Shown in pieces: positions 8,053 to 16,457 of a DNA stretch of 64,000 nucleotides. The translations under genes and the position numbers were made by a program. The notes below the pieces were generated by a model. It was not told the DNA's origin and did not search any database. It worked only from the letters and a program-made list of their open reading frames with translations. How positions within the stretch are numbered: the stretch's first letter is position 1; every line of letters begins with the position of its first letter. This stretch comes from Hymenobacter sp. APR13 (lineage in GTDB: Bacteria; Bacteroidota; Bacteroidia; Cytophagales; Hymenobacteraceae): contig NZ_CP006587.1 in the NCBI RefSeq assembly GCF_000737515.1, positions 4,087,001 to 4,151,000 of the forward strand, in the 5' to 3' direction.

Positions 8053-8940
8053 ATGGAAAGTCCGGTTTCCTAAGCCTCCAAGTCCCCAAACCCCTACAGA
8101 AACATGCGCTGCATGGACTGCCAGAGCTGTTTTTTTGCGGCCGGCATCATACTCCAGCATCTTGATTTCGCTGGCGCCGAGGAAGGCGGTGTCGCCGTAG
8201 AGCAGAACGGGCTCGTAGGGCTGGGTGGTGTACACGGCCACGTCGAGCAGGTTTCGGCCGAAGGCCAGAAACTGCCGGGCGGCCAGGTGCTGGCGCAAAC
8301 TGCACAGCGCCACCGGAAACTTCTCGTGCTCCACGTTCACCAGCACCACGTCTTCCATCACCAGCCGGATGGCCTTGAGGATGTTGTTGAGGAACACGTT
8401 GCGGGGCAGCTTTCGGAACTCGTCGGGCGACACCCGCACCAGAATCAGCAGGCCGTTGGGGTTGCTGCCCAGCGTGGAAAACGGAATGTGCGCCACCGGC
8501 GACTGGGTGGGCGTGGGCTGCACCCGGCCCGGCTGCGAAGGCGGCGCCACCGGCGCAGCCGGCAGCTCGGCCAGCGTGAACGAGTTGAACAGCGGCCCCG
8601 CATCAACCGGCACCTTAACGGGCGGCGCCAACGGCGCGGGCACCGGGGCTGGCGCTGGAGTAGGCGGCACCGCCGCTGCTACTGGTGCCGGTGCCGGTGC
8701 CGGGGGCGTGGCGGGTGCGGCCGGAGCTGCCTGAACGGCGGGCTTCGCGGCTGCTGACGCCGCCGGAATGGCCGCAACGGGTGCCGCCGCTGCCGGCACT
8801 GCCGCCGCCTGCGGTAGCGCAGGTGCTGCCGAAGCGGCGGCCGGCTCCGCTGGCGCGGCTGGCTGCGATTCGGGCACTACGTACAGCGACACGTCGGTGT
8901 AGAAGTTCTGGAAGAAGGCGAGGGAAGCGGCAGTGTCCAT
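8029..8940 (-). CDS. Pro/Ala-rich hypothetical protein, C-terminus probably frameshifted
   Basis: 303 aa as it stands. Residues 1-23 are a short ordered start, about 24-135 are a low-complexity Pro/Ala linker, and the last 150 residues are a compact alpha/beta domain (FSTLGSNPNGLLILV, LNNILKAIRLVMEDVVLVNVEHE). I do not recognise it. After AGRKK the frame becomes TALAVHAAHVSVG and runs into the terminator. Removing one base from the seven-T run at 8130-8136 instead gives QLWQSMQRMFL and a stop at 8094-8096, a total of 281 aa ending 41 bp before the terminator. That is probably the true end, and the extra base is a sequencing error or a recent mutation. Confidence 0.7.
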   Translation of the reverse strand: MDTAASLAFFQNFYTDVSLYVVPESQPAAPAEPAAASAAPALPQAAAVPAAAAPVAAIPAASAAAKPAVQAAPAAPATPPAPAPAPVAAAVPPTPAPAPVPAPLAPPVKVPVDAGPLFNSFTLAELPAAPVAPPSQPGRVQPTPTQSPVAHIPFSTLGSNPNGLLILVRVSPDEFRKLPRNVFLNNILKAIRLVMEDVVLVNVEHEKFPVALCSLRQHLAARQFLAFGRNLLDVAVYTTQPYEPVLLYGDTAFLGASEIKMLEYDAGRKKTALAVHAAHVSVGVWGLGGLGNRTFHQQKRLVI

Positions 8941-9009
8941 AGTGGGAAGATAGAGGAAAGCGGCCGGGAAACGGCGCAGATGGCTGGGTTGATGGGCCGC
9001 GCCGCCCGG

Positions 9010-9531
9010 CTACTCCATGGCGAACAGCGCCTTCAGCTCGGTGGCTTCTTCGGGCTTCATGCGGCCGGCCAGCACCAGGCGCAGCTGGCGGCGGCGCAGG
9101 GCGCCGTCGTAGAGGGCAATTTCCTCGGGCGTTTCGGGCAGGGCCTCCGGCACGTCGATCGGGCGGCCCGACTGGTCGACGGCCACGAAGGTGAAGAACG
9201 CTTCGTTGCTTTTGATGCGGGTGCCGCTCGGAATGTCCTCGGCCCACACATCAATGTGCACTTCCATGCTGGAAGCGAAAGAGCGGGTCACCTGGGCCTG
9301 CAGCGTCACGACGCTGCCCAGCCGGATGCCTTCCCGAAACGACACGTTGTCGACGGAGGCCGTCACGACGATGCGGTTGGAGTGCTTCTGCGCGGCAATG
9401 GCGGCGGCAATGTCCATCAGGTGCATCATCCGGCCGCCCATCAGGTTGTTGAGCGTGTTGGTGTCGTTGGGCAGCACCAGCTCGGTCATAATCACGAACG
9501 AGTCTTTGACGGGCTTCTGTTTGCGCATCAT
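9010..9531 (-). CDS. Acyl-CoA thioesterase (hotdog fold)
   Basis: 173 aa. It should hydrolyse acyl-CoA esters to free acid and CoA in the cytoplasm. The single hotdog domain carries LPNDTNTLNNLMGGRMMHLMDIAAAIAA (the N.....GG...MD pattern of YciA/BFIT/BACH-type thioesterases) and SVDNVSFREGIRLGSVV. The C-terminal helical extension (PETPEEIALYDGALRRRQL) is typical of longer Acot members. The frame is open upstream to 9660, but that part crosses the terminator of the next gene, so the start is the double ATG at 9531/9528. A second thioesterase is at 54185. Confidence 0.88.
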   Translation of the reverse strand: MMRKQKPVKDSFVIMTELVLPNDTNTLNNLMGGRMMHLMDIAAAIAAQKHSNRIVVTASVDNVSFREGIRLGSVVTLQAQVTRSFASSMEVHIDVWAEDIPSGTRIKSNEAFFTFVAVDQSGRPIDVPEALPETPEEIALYDGALRRRQLRLVLAGRMKPEEATELKALFAME

Positions 9532-9625
9532 GCGGAAAAAGTGAATCAGGAGTGAAGCCCCAAAGATAGGCACAGACCCGGCGCGGCCGGCAGGGTCAGG
9601 CCAGTAGCTTGTTTCAGCCACAAAA

Positions 9626-9657
9626 AAGCCCCCGGCACCAACTGGCACCGGGGGCTT
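9626..9657 (-). terminator. Rho-independent terminator of the metalloprotease gene
   Basis: AAGCCCCCGG (9626-9635) pairs with CCGGGGGCTT (9648-9657). On the minus strand the hairpin ends in CTTTTTTG, so it terminates transcription from the 11893 start. Confidence 0.8.
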
Positions 9658-9676
9658 CAAAAGGTAGTGGAACCGG

Positions 9677-11893
9677 CTAGTTCACCAGCACCTTGGTGGT
9701 GAAGGTCTGGTCGCCGAGGGTGAGGTGCACCAGGTACACGCCGGCGGTCAGGGGCTGGCCGGCCGCGCCCTGCAGGCGGATGCTCTGGGCGCCCGTGCCG
9801 TAGGTTTTGGCGGCTACCTGCGCCACTTCGCGGCCCAGCATGTCGGTGAGGCGTACGGCGGCGCGGGTGGCGGTGGTCAGGGTGAAATGCACGGCAGTTT
9901 CAGCGGTCAGCGGGTTCGGGAACACGCTGATGCCGCGGCGGGCCAGCTCGGCCTCCTGGTTGGCCAGCGGAGCCTGCGGGTCGAGCAGGCGCACGTTGTC
10001 GAGGCAGATGCGGTTGCCCACGCCGCTCACCGACTCGAAGCGCACCAGGAACTTGGTAGCGCCCTGGTAAGCCGCCGGCAGCGGAATGGTGGTCGTCTGC
10101 CAGTCGGCGCGGGCCGTGGGCACGAAGTTGGTGATGATGGTGCCGTTCTTGGTGTCCAGGGCCGCGGCGTTGTAGGTCAGCGGCGCCGACCACGTCGCAC
10201 CGCAGTCGGTGCTGAACGAGATGCGCAGCACGTCGTTGGCGGTGGCCGACCGCAGGGCGTAGGCGCGCTCGAAGCTCAGGGTGGGGGTGCTGCCGATGCT
10301 GCTCAGGTTGATGTTGGGCGAGGTGAGCGTGCTCACCGTGCCGGCCGCCAACGACGGGTTGGGCGCCAGCAGGTAGGCTACGCCGGTGGCCGCCGTGCCG
10401 TTGGCGCGCTGCCAGCTGAAGGGGTTGGCGCCGGGTATGGAGGAGGTGATGGTCCAGTTGCGGATGGGGGTGCCGGCGTAGTTGTTGGGGAAGTCGGCGT
10501 TTTCAAACGACTCAATCAGCGGGGCCTGCTCGCCGGAGTTGGCGCCCAGCACCTGCACTACCCGCTCCAGCTTCAGCGTATCGCGCCCGTCCGGGGTGAT
10601 GATGATGAGCGTGGCGTCGTAGGTGCCGGCCGTGGGGTAGGTGACTACGGGGTTGCGGGCCGTGCTGGTGGCCGGCGTGCCGCCCGTGAAGCGCCAGTCG
10701 AACTGGGTGGTGGCGGCTACGTAGTTGTAATTGTAGGAGTAGTCGGCGAAGAGGACGCTGCCGCCTTCACACACGCTGCTGGTAGAAGGGCGGAAGGCCG
10801 CTACCGGCGCGCAGATGGCCGACTGGTAGCCGTCGTTGGTGCCGGTCTGCAGCAGGTTCTGGGCCGATACCAGCGTGGAGCGGCAGAGGCGGGTGAGCGA
10901 GGCGCGCATCACCGTTTTCTGGCCCAGCGTGAACATCTTGGCGCAGGTGGCATAGTCCATGTAGTTCTGCACGTTGGACAGAATGCCGGTGGGGTTGTTG
11001 TTGGGCGTGGTGCTACCGGTGCCATCGGCGTTGCAGGGGCGGTAGGTGGTGGAAGGGCAGCCGGAAGAAACGCCCGCCGTGTTGGGCGTGTCGGCAATGC
11101 CGTCGTCGAGGCCGCAGTTGGAGGCGGTGCCGGGCGTGTTGGAAGGGCCCCAGGTGTGGGGCAGGCCAAAGTAGTGCCCCACCTCGTGGGTCATGGAGCG
11201 GGCCGCAAAGTTGGAGCCGCCCGAGCGGCCGATGCTGCCAAACTGCGCGTTGCGAATCACGATGCCGTCGAGGGCGGTGCCGGCGCAGGGCAGGTAGGCG
11301 TAGCCGCCGGCGCCGTTGGCCACGTCCACCACCCAGATATTAAGGTAGCGGTTGGGGTCCCAGCGAATCACGTTCTTCACGTTGTTGTCGCCGATGTTGG
11401 TTTGGGTGGAGTAGGTGCGCGTAATGCCGGTGGTGCAGTTGCCGTCGGGGTCTTTCTTGGCCAGCCGGAACCGGAAGCCCACGTTGGCATACAGCGGCTG
11501 AAACTCCGGAATCACGTCGGCCGTGTCGCGGTTGGTTTTGCTGAAATCCTCATTCAGGATGCGGATAGCATCGTTCACTTGGGCCTCGGTGATGTTGTTG
11601 CCGGTGCCCGTATGAATAACGTGCACCACCACCGGCACCGTTACGTCGGGGGCGGCCAGCAGGCGGGCCTGCTCGGCGGCGGGCATCATGGCCACGCTCC
11701 GGATAAAGGCGCGGTATTCGCGCTCAGCGGTCGGGTTGCGGGCCCATTCCAGCTGCTGCAGGCTGTCGGAGGCACACCGGAAGCCATAGTATTGCTCGGG
11801 GTAGCGCGTGCCACGCTGCTGGGCACTGGCGCCCAACTGGCTGAGCAGCCCTGTCAGTAGCAGCAATAGTTTGAGTAAAGATCTGTTTCGCAT
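9677..11893 (-). CDS. Secreted M43 (pappalysin-like) zinc metalloprotease with PKD-like and T9SS sorting domains
   Basis: 738 aa from the ATG at 11893; the upstream extension to 11974 lacks an export signal. The signal peptide is MRNRSLLKLLLLL...ASAQQ. The catalytic domain has HEVGHYFGLPH: His236, Glu237, His240 and third ligand His246, followed by the Met-turn region NVQNYMDYATC. PKD-like (about residues 370-440, FDWRFTGGTPATS) and jelly-roll choice-of-anchor-type regions follow. The last 80 residues (VFPNPLTAETAVHF...GVYLVHLTLGDQTFTTKVLVN) are a T9SS type A sorting domain, so it should be exported across the outer membrane and anchored or released. It probably degrades extracellular protein. 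Confidence 0.93.
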   Translation of the reverse strand: MRNRSLLKLLLLLTGLLSQLGASAQQRGTRYPEQYYGFRCASDSLQQLEWARNPTAEREYRAFIRSVAMMPAAEQARLLAAPDVTVPVVVHVIHTGTGNNITEAQVNDAIRILNEDFSKTNRDTADVIPEFQPLYANVGFRFRLAKKDPDGNCTTGITRTYSTQTNIGDNNVKNVIRWDPNRYLNIWVVDVANGAGGYAYLPCAGTALDGIVIRNAQFGSIGRSGGSNFAARSMTHEVGHYFGLPHTWGPSNTPGTASNCGLDDGIADTPNTAGVSSGCPSTTYRPCNADGTGSTTPNNNPTGILSNVQNYMDYATCAKMFTLGQKTVMRASLTRLCRSTLVSAQNLLQTGTNDGYQSAICAPVAAFRPSTSSVCEGGSVLFADYSYNYNYVAATTQFDWRFTGGTPATSTARNPVVTYPTAGTYDATLIIITPDGRDTLKLERVVQVLGANSGEQAPLIESFENADFPNNYAGTPIRNWTITSSIPGANPFSWQRANGTAATGVAYLLAPNPSLAAGTVSTLTSPNINLSSIGSTPTLSFERAYALRSATANDVLRISFSTDCGATWSAPLTYNAAALDTKNGTIITNFVPTARADWQTTTIPLPAAYQGATKFLVRFESVSGVGNRICLDNVRLLDPQAPLANQEAELARRGISVFPNPLTAETAVHFTLTTATRAAVRLTDMLGREVAQVAAKTYGTGAQSIRLQGAAGQPLTAGVYLVHLTLGDQTFTTKVLVN

Positions 11894-12153
11894 TGAACAG
11901 GAAAAAAAGTGGAAGAAATAAGGGCAGAAATGACCGGCAGCAAGCCAGCGAAAGCAGGGTAAATACATGCGCAACAGCTGGTTTCGGGTAGCTGTTCAGC
12001 GATGGTCCGACAAGTTACAACACGGCCGCAAAAGATGCGGGCAAAACCATTCCGCAGGCCCTGCAGCCGGCGCCCGCACCCGCAAAAAAAGCCGCCCCTC
12101 TCTCCGGCAAGGAAAGAAAGGCAGCCCTGATTTCTAGCGGCGCAAAGCGGCGC

Positions 12154-12807
12154 TTAGCTGGCCCAGCCGGCCTGGCCCAGCAGCGGCACAAACCGGAACT
12201 CCTCAAACTCTTCGCGCGTGAATTCCTCCTCGCTCACCCGCGTCACGCGCACCATGCGCTGCACCTGCGCGTCGCCCACCGGAATCACCAGGCAGCCGCC
12301 TACGCGCAGCTGCCGCAGCAGCGGGCGGGGCAGGGTCGGGGAGCCGGCCGTCACCAGAATCCGGTCGAAGGGCGCGTGCTGGGGCAGGCCCACCGAGCCG
12401 TCGCCGCAGAACAGCTGGGCCGTGCGGTGCAGGTGGGCCAGGCGGCGGCAGGTGCGCTCAAACAGCACCGGCTGGTACTCGATGCTGAATACGTGGGGCG
12501 TGAGCTCCAGCAGCACGCAGCACTGGTAGCCCGAGCCGGTGCCGATTTCCAGCACCCGGTGTTCGGGGGCGGGGTCGAGCAGGGCCGTTTGGTAGGCCAC
12601 GGTGTAGGGCTGCGAAATGGTCTGGCCCTCGCCAATAGGAAACGCTTTGTCCTGGTAGGCATGCGCCTCAAAGCCGGCCTCGAAAAAGGCGTGGCGCGGC
12701 ACGGCCAGCACCGCGGCCAGCACCCGCTCGTGGCGGATGCCTTTGCGGCGCAGCGCTTCCACGAGGGTGCGGCGCTGGCCGCGGTGTCGGTAGGTGTCGG
12801 CGTGCAT
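12154..12807 (-). CDS. pcm: Protein-L-isoaspartate O-methyltransferase
   Basis: 217 aa. The enzyme transfers a methyl group from SAM to L-isoaspartyl residues to start repair of damaged proteins in the cytoplasm. Features visible are the N-terminal helix pair (LVEALRRKGIRHERVLAAVLAVPRHAF), the PCMT signature IGEGQTISQPYTVAYQT, SAM motif I VLEIGTGSGYQ, and post-motif FDRILVTAGSPTLPRPLLRQL. Length is normal for the family. The stretch 11894-12153 downstream has nothing clear beyond A/T-rich interruptions. The gene stands alone, divergent from the sugar transferase at 13012. Confidence 0.95.
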   Translation of the reverse strand: MHADTYRHRGQRRTLVEALRRKGIRHERVLAAVLAVPRHAFFEAGFEAHAYQDKAFPIGEGQTISQPYTVAYQTALLDPAPEHRVLEIGTGSGYQCCVLLELTPHVFSIEYQPVLFERTCRRLAHLHRTAQLFCGDGSVGLPQHAPFDRILVTAGSPTLPRPLLRQLRVGGCLVIPVGDAQVQRMVRVTRVSEEEFTREEFEEFRFVPLLGQAGWAS

Positions 12808-12901
12808 ACGGGAGGGAAGGGCAGGCCTGTGGTGGGCGGCAGAGGCCGGAGGCGGCCAGGCTGCCCGCCACAGAGGCTGTATGGATTCTGGTTTATTGCT
12901 C

Positions 12902-12909
12902 TACCTTTG
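12902..12909 (+). promoter_or_regulatory. Candidate -7 promoter box
   Basis: TACCTTTG matches the Bacteroidota -7 box TAnnTTTG and lies 102 bp before the TTG start of the sugar transferase. No good -33 TTTG is seen at the usual distance. Confidence 0.35.
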
Positions 12910-13011
12910 CGAGGCTCCAAAACGGGCCGTGCAGGCCCTTTAGGGCATTAAATCCGGTGCGAAGCTACCCATTCGCCCCCATAATATCACGCGCCGGCCC
13001 TGGCGGCCGGC

Positions 13012-14448
13012 TTGATTGCGCTGCCCTTGATTCGCACCTTCCAACTACTGAAGCTGATAGCCGCCGACTTTCTGGCGGCCTTGCTGGCCTGGGTGTGCTT
13101 CTTTCTGCTGCGCAAGTACCTGTTGCAGGAAATCACCGAAGGCTACCGCTTCACGGAAGGCGCGCTGTTCTTCCTCTCGGGCTCGGCCCTGATGATTGCC
13201 GCCTTCTGGACGGTGCTCTACGCCCTGATCGGCGAGTACCGCGACATTTTCCGCAAGTCGCGGCTGGCCGAGATTATCCGGCTGGCCCGGGTGTCGGTGC
13301 TGGGGGCGCTGGTGATTTTCTTCGTGCTGCTGCTCGACGACGAGGGCGTGCAGAACTACCGCTCGTACTATAAAACCATTTCGGCCTACTTTCTGCTGCA
13401 CTTCACCCTCACGGCCATTCTGCGCACCTGGGCCGTGAGCAGCGTGCAGCACCTGGTGCGCAACGGCACCATCTTCTTCAACACGCTGCTGGTGGGCTCC
13501 AACGCCCTGGCCCTCGATACGCTGCAGGAGCTGCGCCGCACCGGCCGCCACCTGGGGCTGAAAGTGGTGGGCTTCACGCCGATTGAGGAAGGCGCCATCG
13601 ACGAGGCCCTGGCCGCCGAGCTGCCCGCCCGCGGCTCCTACCGCCGCCTGCCCGCCCTGATCCGGGCCCTCGGCATCGAGCAGGTGGTTATTGCCATCGA
13701 GCCCAGTGAGCACCGCGTGATTGAGGAGATTCTGACGCTGCTGGAAGGCACGCCGGCCCGCGTGAGCATCCTGCCCGACCTCTACCAGATGCTGCTGGGC
13801 TCGGTGAAAGTGAGCCACGTGTTCGGCACGCCCCTCATCGAAATCAAGCAAGATTTGCTGCCGGTGTGGCAGAAGGTGCTCAAGCGGGTGATTGACGTGG
13901 TGGCGTCGAGCGTGTTTCTGCTGCTGGCCTGGCCGGGCTACCTGTTCACGGCCATCATGGTGAAGCTCTCCTCGCCGGGGCCGGTGTTCTACTCGCAGGA
14001 GCGTATTGGGCGCCTGGGCCAGCCGTTCCGCATCTACAAGTTCCGCTCGATGTACGTGGACGCCGAGAAGCAGGGCCCCTCGCTCAGCTCCGACCACGAC
14101 CCGCGCATCACGCCCTGGGGCCGCTTTATGCGCAAGGTGCGGGTCGATGAGCTGCCGCAGTTCTGGAACGTCATCAAGGGCGACATGAGCATCGTGGGCC
14201 CGCGGCCGGAGCGGCAGTTCTTCATCGACCAGATTGTGCAGATTGCGCCCCACTACCGCCACCTGCACCGCGTGCGGCCCGGCCTCACCAGCCTCGGCCA
14301 GGTGAAATACGGCTATGCCGAAACCGTGGCCCAGATGGTGGAGCGCCTCAAGTTCGACATCCTCTACATCGAAAATATGAGCCTTGCCATGGACTTCCGG
14401 GTGCTGCTCTACACGCTCAAGATTATCATTGAGGGGCGAGGTAAGTAG
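13012..14448 (+). CDS. Polyprenyl glycosylphosphotransferase (initiating sugar-phosphate transferase)
   Basis: 478 aa. It moves a sugar-1-phosphate from a UDP-sugar to undecaprenyl phosphate at the inner membrane, the first step of exopolysaccharide or O-antigen synthesis. Four N-terminal membrane segments (about 10-130), a CoA-binding-like Rossmann region (FNTLLVGSNALALDTLQEL), a fifth hydrophobic segment (IDVVASSVFLLLAWPGYLF) and the catalytic bacterial sugar transferase domain (SPGPVFYSQERIGRLG, FRIYKFRSM, VDELPQFWNVIKGDMSIVGPRPE) are all present. No ATG lies near the conserved N-terminus, so TTG at 13012 is taken; TTG 13027 is possible. No other polysaccharide genes are adjacent. Confidence 0.93.
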   Translation: MIALPLIRTFQLLKLIAADFLAALLAWVCFFLLRKYLLQEITEGYRFTEGALFFLSGSALMIAAFWTVLYALIGEYRDIFRKSRLAEIIRLARVSVLGALVIFFVLLLDDEGVQNYRSYYKTISAYFLLHFTLTAILRTWAVSSVQHLVRNGTIFFNTLLVGSNALALDTLQELRRTGRHLGLKVVGFTPIEEGAIDEALAAELPARGSYRRLPALIRALGIEQVVIAIEPSEHRVIEEILTLLEGTPARVSILPDLYQMLLGSVKVSHVFGTPLIEIKQDLLPVWQKVLKRVIDVVASSVFLLLAWPGYLFTAIMVKLSSPGPVFYSQERIGRLGQPFRIYKFRSMYVDAEKQGPSLSSDHDPRITPWGRFMRKVRVDELPQFWNVIKGDMSIVGPRPERQFFIDQIVQIAPHYRHLHRVRPGLTSLGQVKYGYAETVAQMVERLKFDILYIENMSLAMDFRVLLYTLKIIIEGRGK

Positions 14449-14594
14449 CAGAATATCGATACTGCTGCCTTTTACCAGTATGTTCACGCCGCCACCTGCC
14501 GGGCCGGCCCGCCGCATTACGTCGGATGGGCCGCACACCGGCAAACGGAATTTTATTGCTGTTGCCTGATTTTCCATCTTATACCTGATAGCGC

Positions 14595-15224
14595 ATGATC
14601 TTCATTTTCGGAACGCGTGAGTCGCACCTGCGCACCATCCCCACGCCCGGCCACGCCTGCCCGGCCTGCGCCAACAACGAAGCGTTGAGCCTGCTGTTTT
14701 TCAGCCGCTACGCCCACCTGTTTTTCGTGCCGCTGTTTCCGGTTTCGCGGCGGATGCAGGTGGTCTGCGCCAACTGCCGGCAGAGTGGCTCGGAAAGCGC
14801 CATTCCGGCCAGCCTGCTGCCGTCGGCGAAACATATGCAAAAGCAGACCGGCCGGCCGTGGTGGCAGTTTATCGGCCTGCTGCTGGTAGGCGCGGCCGTG
14901 GCGTTCTTTGCAGTGGCCGCCCTCACGGCCAAGCCCAAGGCTGAGCAGGACAAGGAGGAACTGGCCCGCCTGCGCCAGCCCCAGGTCGGCGACGTATACG
15001 TGCTGAACACGGCTGATAAAGGCAATGTGCTGCTGCTGCGCGTGCAGAAGGTGGTGCCCGACAGCGTGTATGTGTCGCCGAGCAAGGCCGCCGAAGGCAG
15101 CTTCAAAGCCTACCAGCACTCGCACGACGCCAACAACTACCAGCCCAACCAATATGCGGTGCCCCTCAGCAGCCTTGTAAACATGCACCAGCAAGGCGAG
15201 TTGTACGACGTACTGCGAGACTAA
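14595..15224 (+). CDS. Zinc-ribbon membrane protein
   Basis: 209 aa. An N-terminal zinc ribbon is formed by CPAC (residues 22-25) and CANC (58-61), with the conserved middle LLFFSRYAHLFFVPLFPV typical of zinc-ribbon proteins near membrane enzymes. One membrane segment follows (about 93-113, FIGLLLVGAAVAFFAVAAL). The C-terminal domain of 90 residues (QVGDVYVLNTADKGNVLLLRVQKV) is a small beta-rich fold. It may sense or bind something at the inner face of the membrane, but no function is known. ATG 14595 gives a coherent start just before the first conserved residues. Confidence 0.8.
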   Translation: MIFIFGTRESHLRTIPTPGHACPACANNEALSLLFFSRYAHLFFVPLFPVSRRMQVVCANCRQSGSESAIPASLLPSAKHMQKQTGRPWWQFIGLLLVGAAVAFFAVAALTAKPKAEQDKEELARLRQPQVGDVYVLNTADKGNVLLLRVQKVVPDSVYVSPSKAAEGSFKAYQHSHDANNYQPNQYAVPLSSLVNMHQQGELYDVLRD

Positions 15225-15266
15225 TCCGGCCGCGCTTCCCTATATCATCAGACTTTCGCTTCCTTC

Positions 15267-15857
15267 ATGTTCACCGGCATCATCGAAACCCTCGGCACCA
15301 TCACGGATGTGCGCCGCGAAAACTCCAATATCCACTTCACCGTGCAGTCGGGCTTCGCGCAGGAGCTGAAAATCGACCAGAGCGTGGCCCACGACGGTGT
15401 GTGCCTGACCGTGGTGGCCGTAGACGGCATGGCGGGCACCCACGTGGTAACGGCCATAGACGAGACGCTGCAGAAAACCAACCTGAACGCCTGGGCGCCC
15501 GGCCGCCGCGTGAACCTGGAGCGCTGCCTGGCCGCCAACGGCCGCTTCGACGGCCACATCGTGCAGGGCCACGTGGACCTCACGGCCGAGTGCGAGGCCG
15601 TAGAAGACCAGAACGGCAGCTGGCTGTACCGCTTCCGCCACGAGCCCGGCGCCGGCCGCGTGACGGTGGAAAAAGGCTCCATCTGCATCAACGGCACCAG
15701 CCTCACCTGCTTCAACAGCACCGACGACGGCTTCTCCGTGGCCATCATCCCCTACACCTACGAGCACACCACCTTCCAGGACCTGCAGCCCGGCCACCGT
15801 GTAAACCTGGAGTTCGACATCGTGGGCAAGTATGTGGCCAAGCTGCTAGGCAAGTAG
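15267..15857 (+). CDS. ribE: Riboflavin synthase, alpha subunit
   Basis: 196 aa. It dismutates two molecules of 6,7-dimethyl-8-ribityllumazine to riboflavin. Two tandem lumazine-binding domains are visible: MFTGIIETLGTI with GVCLTVV, and GHIVQGHVDLTAECEAVED with GSICINGTSLT. The usual bacterial length and N-terminus (MFTGIIE) are present. It starts 42 bp after the zinc-ribbon gene and may be co-transcribed. No FMN riboswitch is visible. Confidence 0.97.
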   Translation: MFTGIIETLGTITDVRRENSNIHFTVQSGFAQELKIDQSVAHDGVCLTVVAVDGMAGTHVVTAIDETLQKTNLNAWAPGRRVNLERCLAANGRFDGHIVQGHVDLTAECEAVEDQNGSWLYRFRHEPGAGRVTVEKGSICINGTSLTCFNSTDDGFSVAIIPYTYEHTTFQDLQPGHRVNLEFDIVGKYVAKLLGK

Positions 15858-16137
15858 GCGCCGGCCGCAACCAGCAGTCTGCGGCTGCAGCAGCCACGCC
15901 ACCTTTCCGGTCCTGCAGCCAGCAGCTGCCGAACCGCTTGCTTGTGTATGCATCATCAGTAGTCCAAAGCAGGCATTACCCGCCATGGCCCTAAACTGGC
16001 CATCCGGCCGATACAGGAAGCAGCGGCAACACAGGGACAAAAACCACCTATGCTCCTACGCAACTGCCGCGCCGGCCGCCCCAAAGCACAGGGGCGGCGG
16101 CGCGGCAGCACAGAAAAAAAATAAGTCAGTGCGGAAG

Positions 16138-16338
16138 CTAGCGGCGACGGCGGCGCATTGCGCGCAGGCCGTAGGCCACGGCCCCAGCAGCCAGCAGGCT
16201 GGCCCCGCCGTCGATGGGCACGGCCGTTGGCTCGGGGGCCGGACCGGGAACCGGGCCACCCGAGCCCGGGCCCTGGGCGCGGGACGTACCGCCCACCAGG
16301 GCCAGCGTGAGCGTAAGTGTGAAGAGGGAGCGTTTCAT
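16138..16338 (-). CDS. Short protein with PIDGG-type C-terminal sorting-like tail
   Basis: 66 aa. A signal peptide (MKRSLFTLTLTLALVGGTSRAQ) is followed by a 20-residue Gly/Pro-rich spacer, then PIDGGASLLAAG, one short membrane helix and a terminal cluster of six residues rich in Arg (MRRRRR). This is the architecture of the Bacteroidota 'PID-CTERM' tail: motif, helix, basic end. Here the tail is almost the whole protein. The family name is from memory and no partner sortase-like enzyme is in the window. It lies upstream of the 16458-18398 gene's terminator side and is a separate unit. Confidence 0.7.
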   Translation of the reverse strand: MKRSLFTLTLTLALVGGTSRAQGPGSGGPVPGPAPEPTAVPIDGGASLLAAGAVAYGLRAMRRRRR

Positions 16339-16391
16339 CAGAAGAGAAAGTCAGGATAGAAAGAAAAACCAATTCGCCCAGGGCCACTCAA

Positions 16392-16421
16392 CCGCCGGCT
16401 CCTACTGAAGGGAGCCGGCGG
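16392..16421 (-). terminator. Candidate terminator hairpin
   Basis: CCGCCGGCTCC (16392-16402) pairs exactly with 16411-16421 around an 8-nt loop. It follows the stop of the minus-strand T9SS gene (16458) by 37 bp. The T-run on the minus strand is very short. Confidence 0.55.
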
Positions 16422-16457
16422 CGGGCGGGCCGGTTGGGGTGACCGGGAGCCGGGCGC

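Noticed and set aside
9725..11860. 711-codon plus-strand frame opposite the metalloprotease
   Set aside because: Its translation is Gly/Ala/Val/His-rich without motifs; the minus frame has a signal peptide, HEXXH and a T9SS tail.
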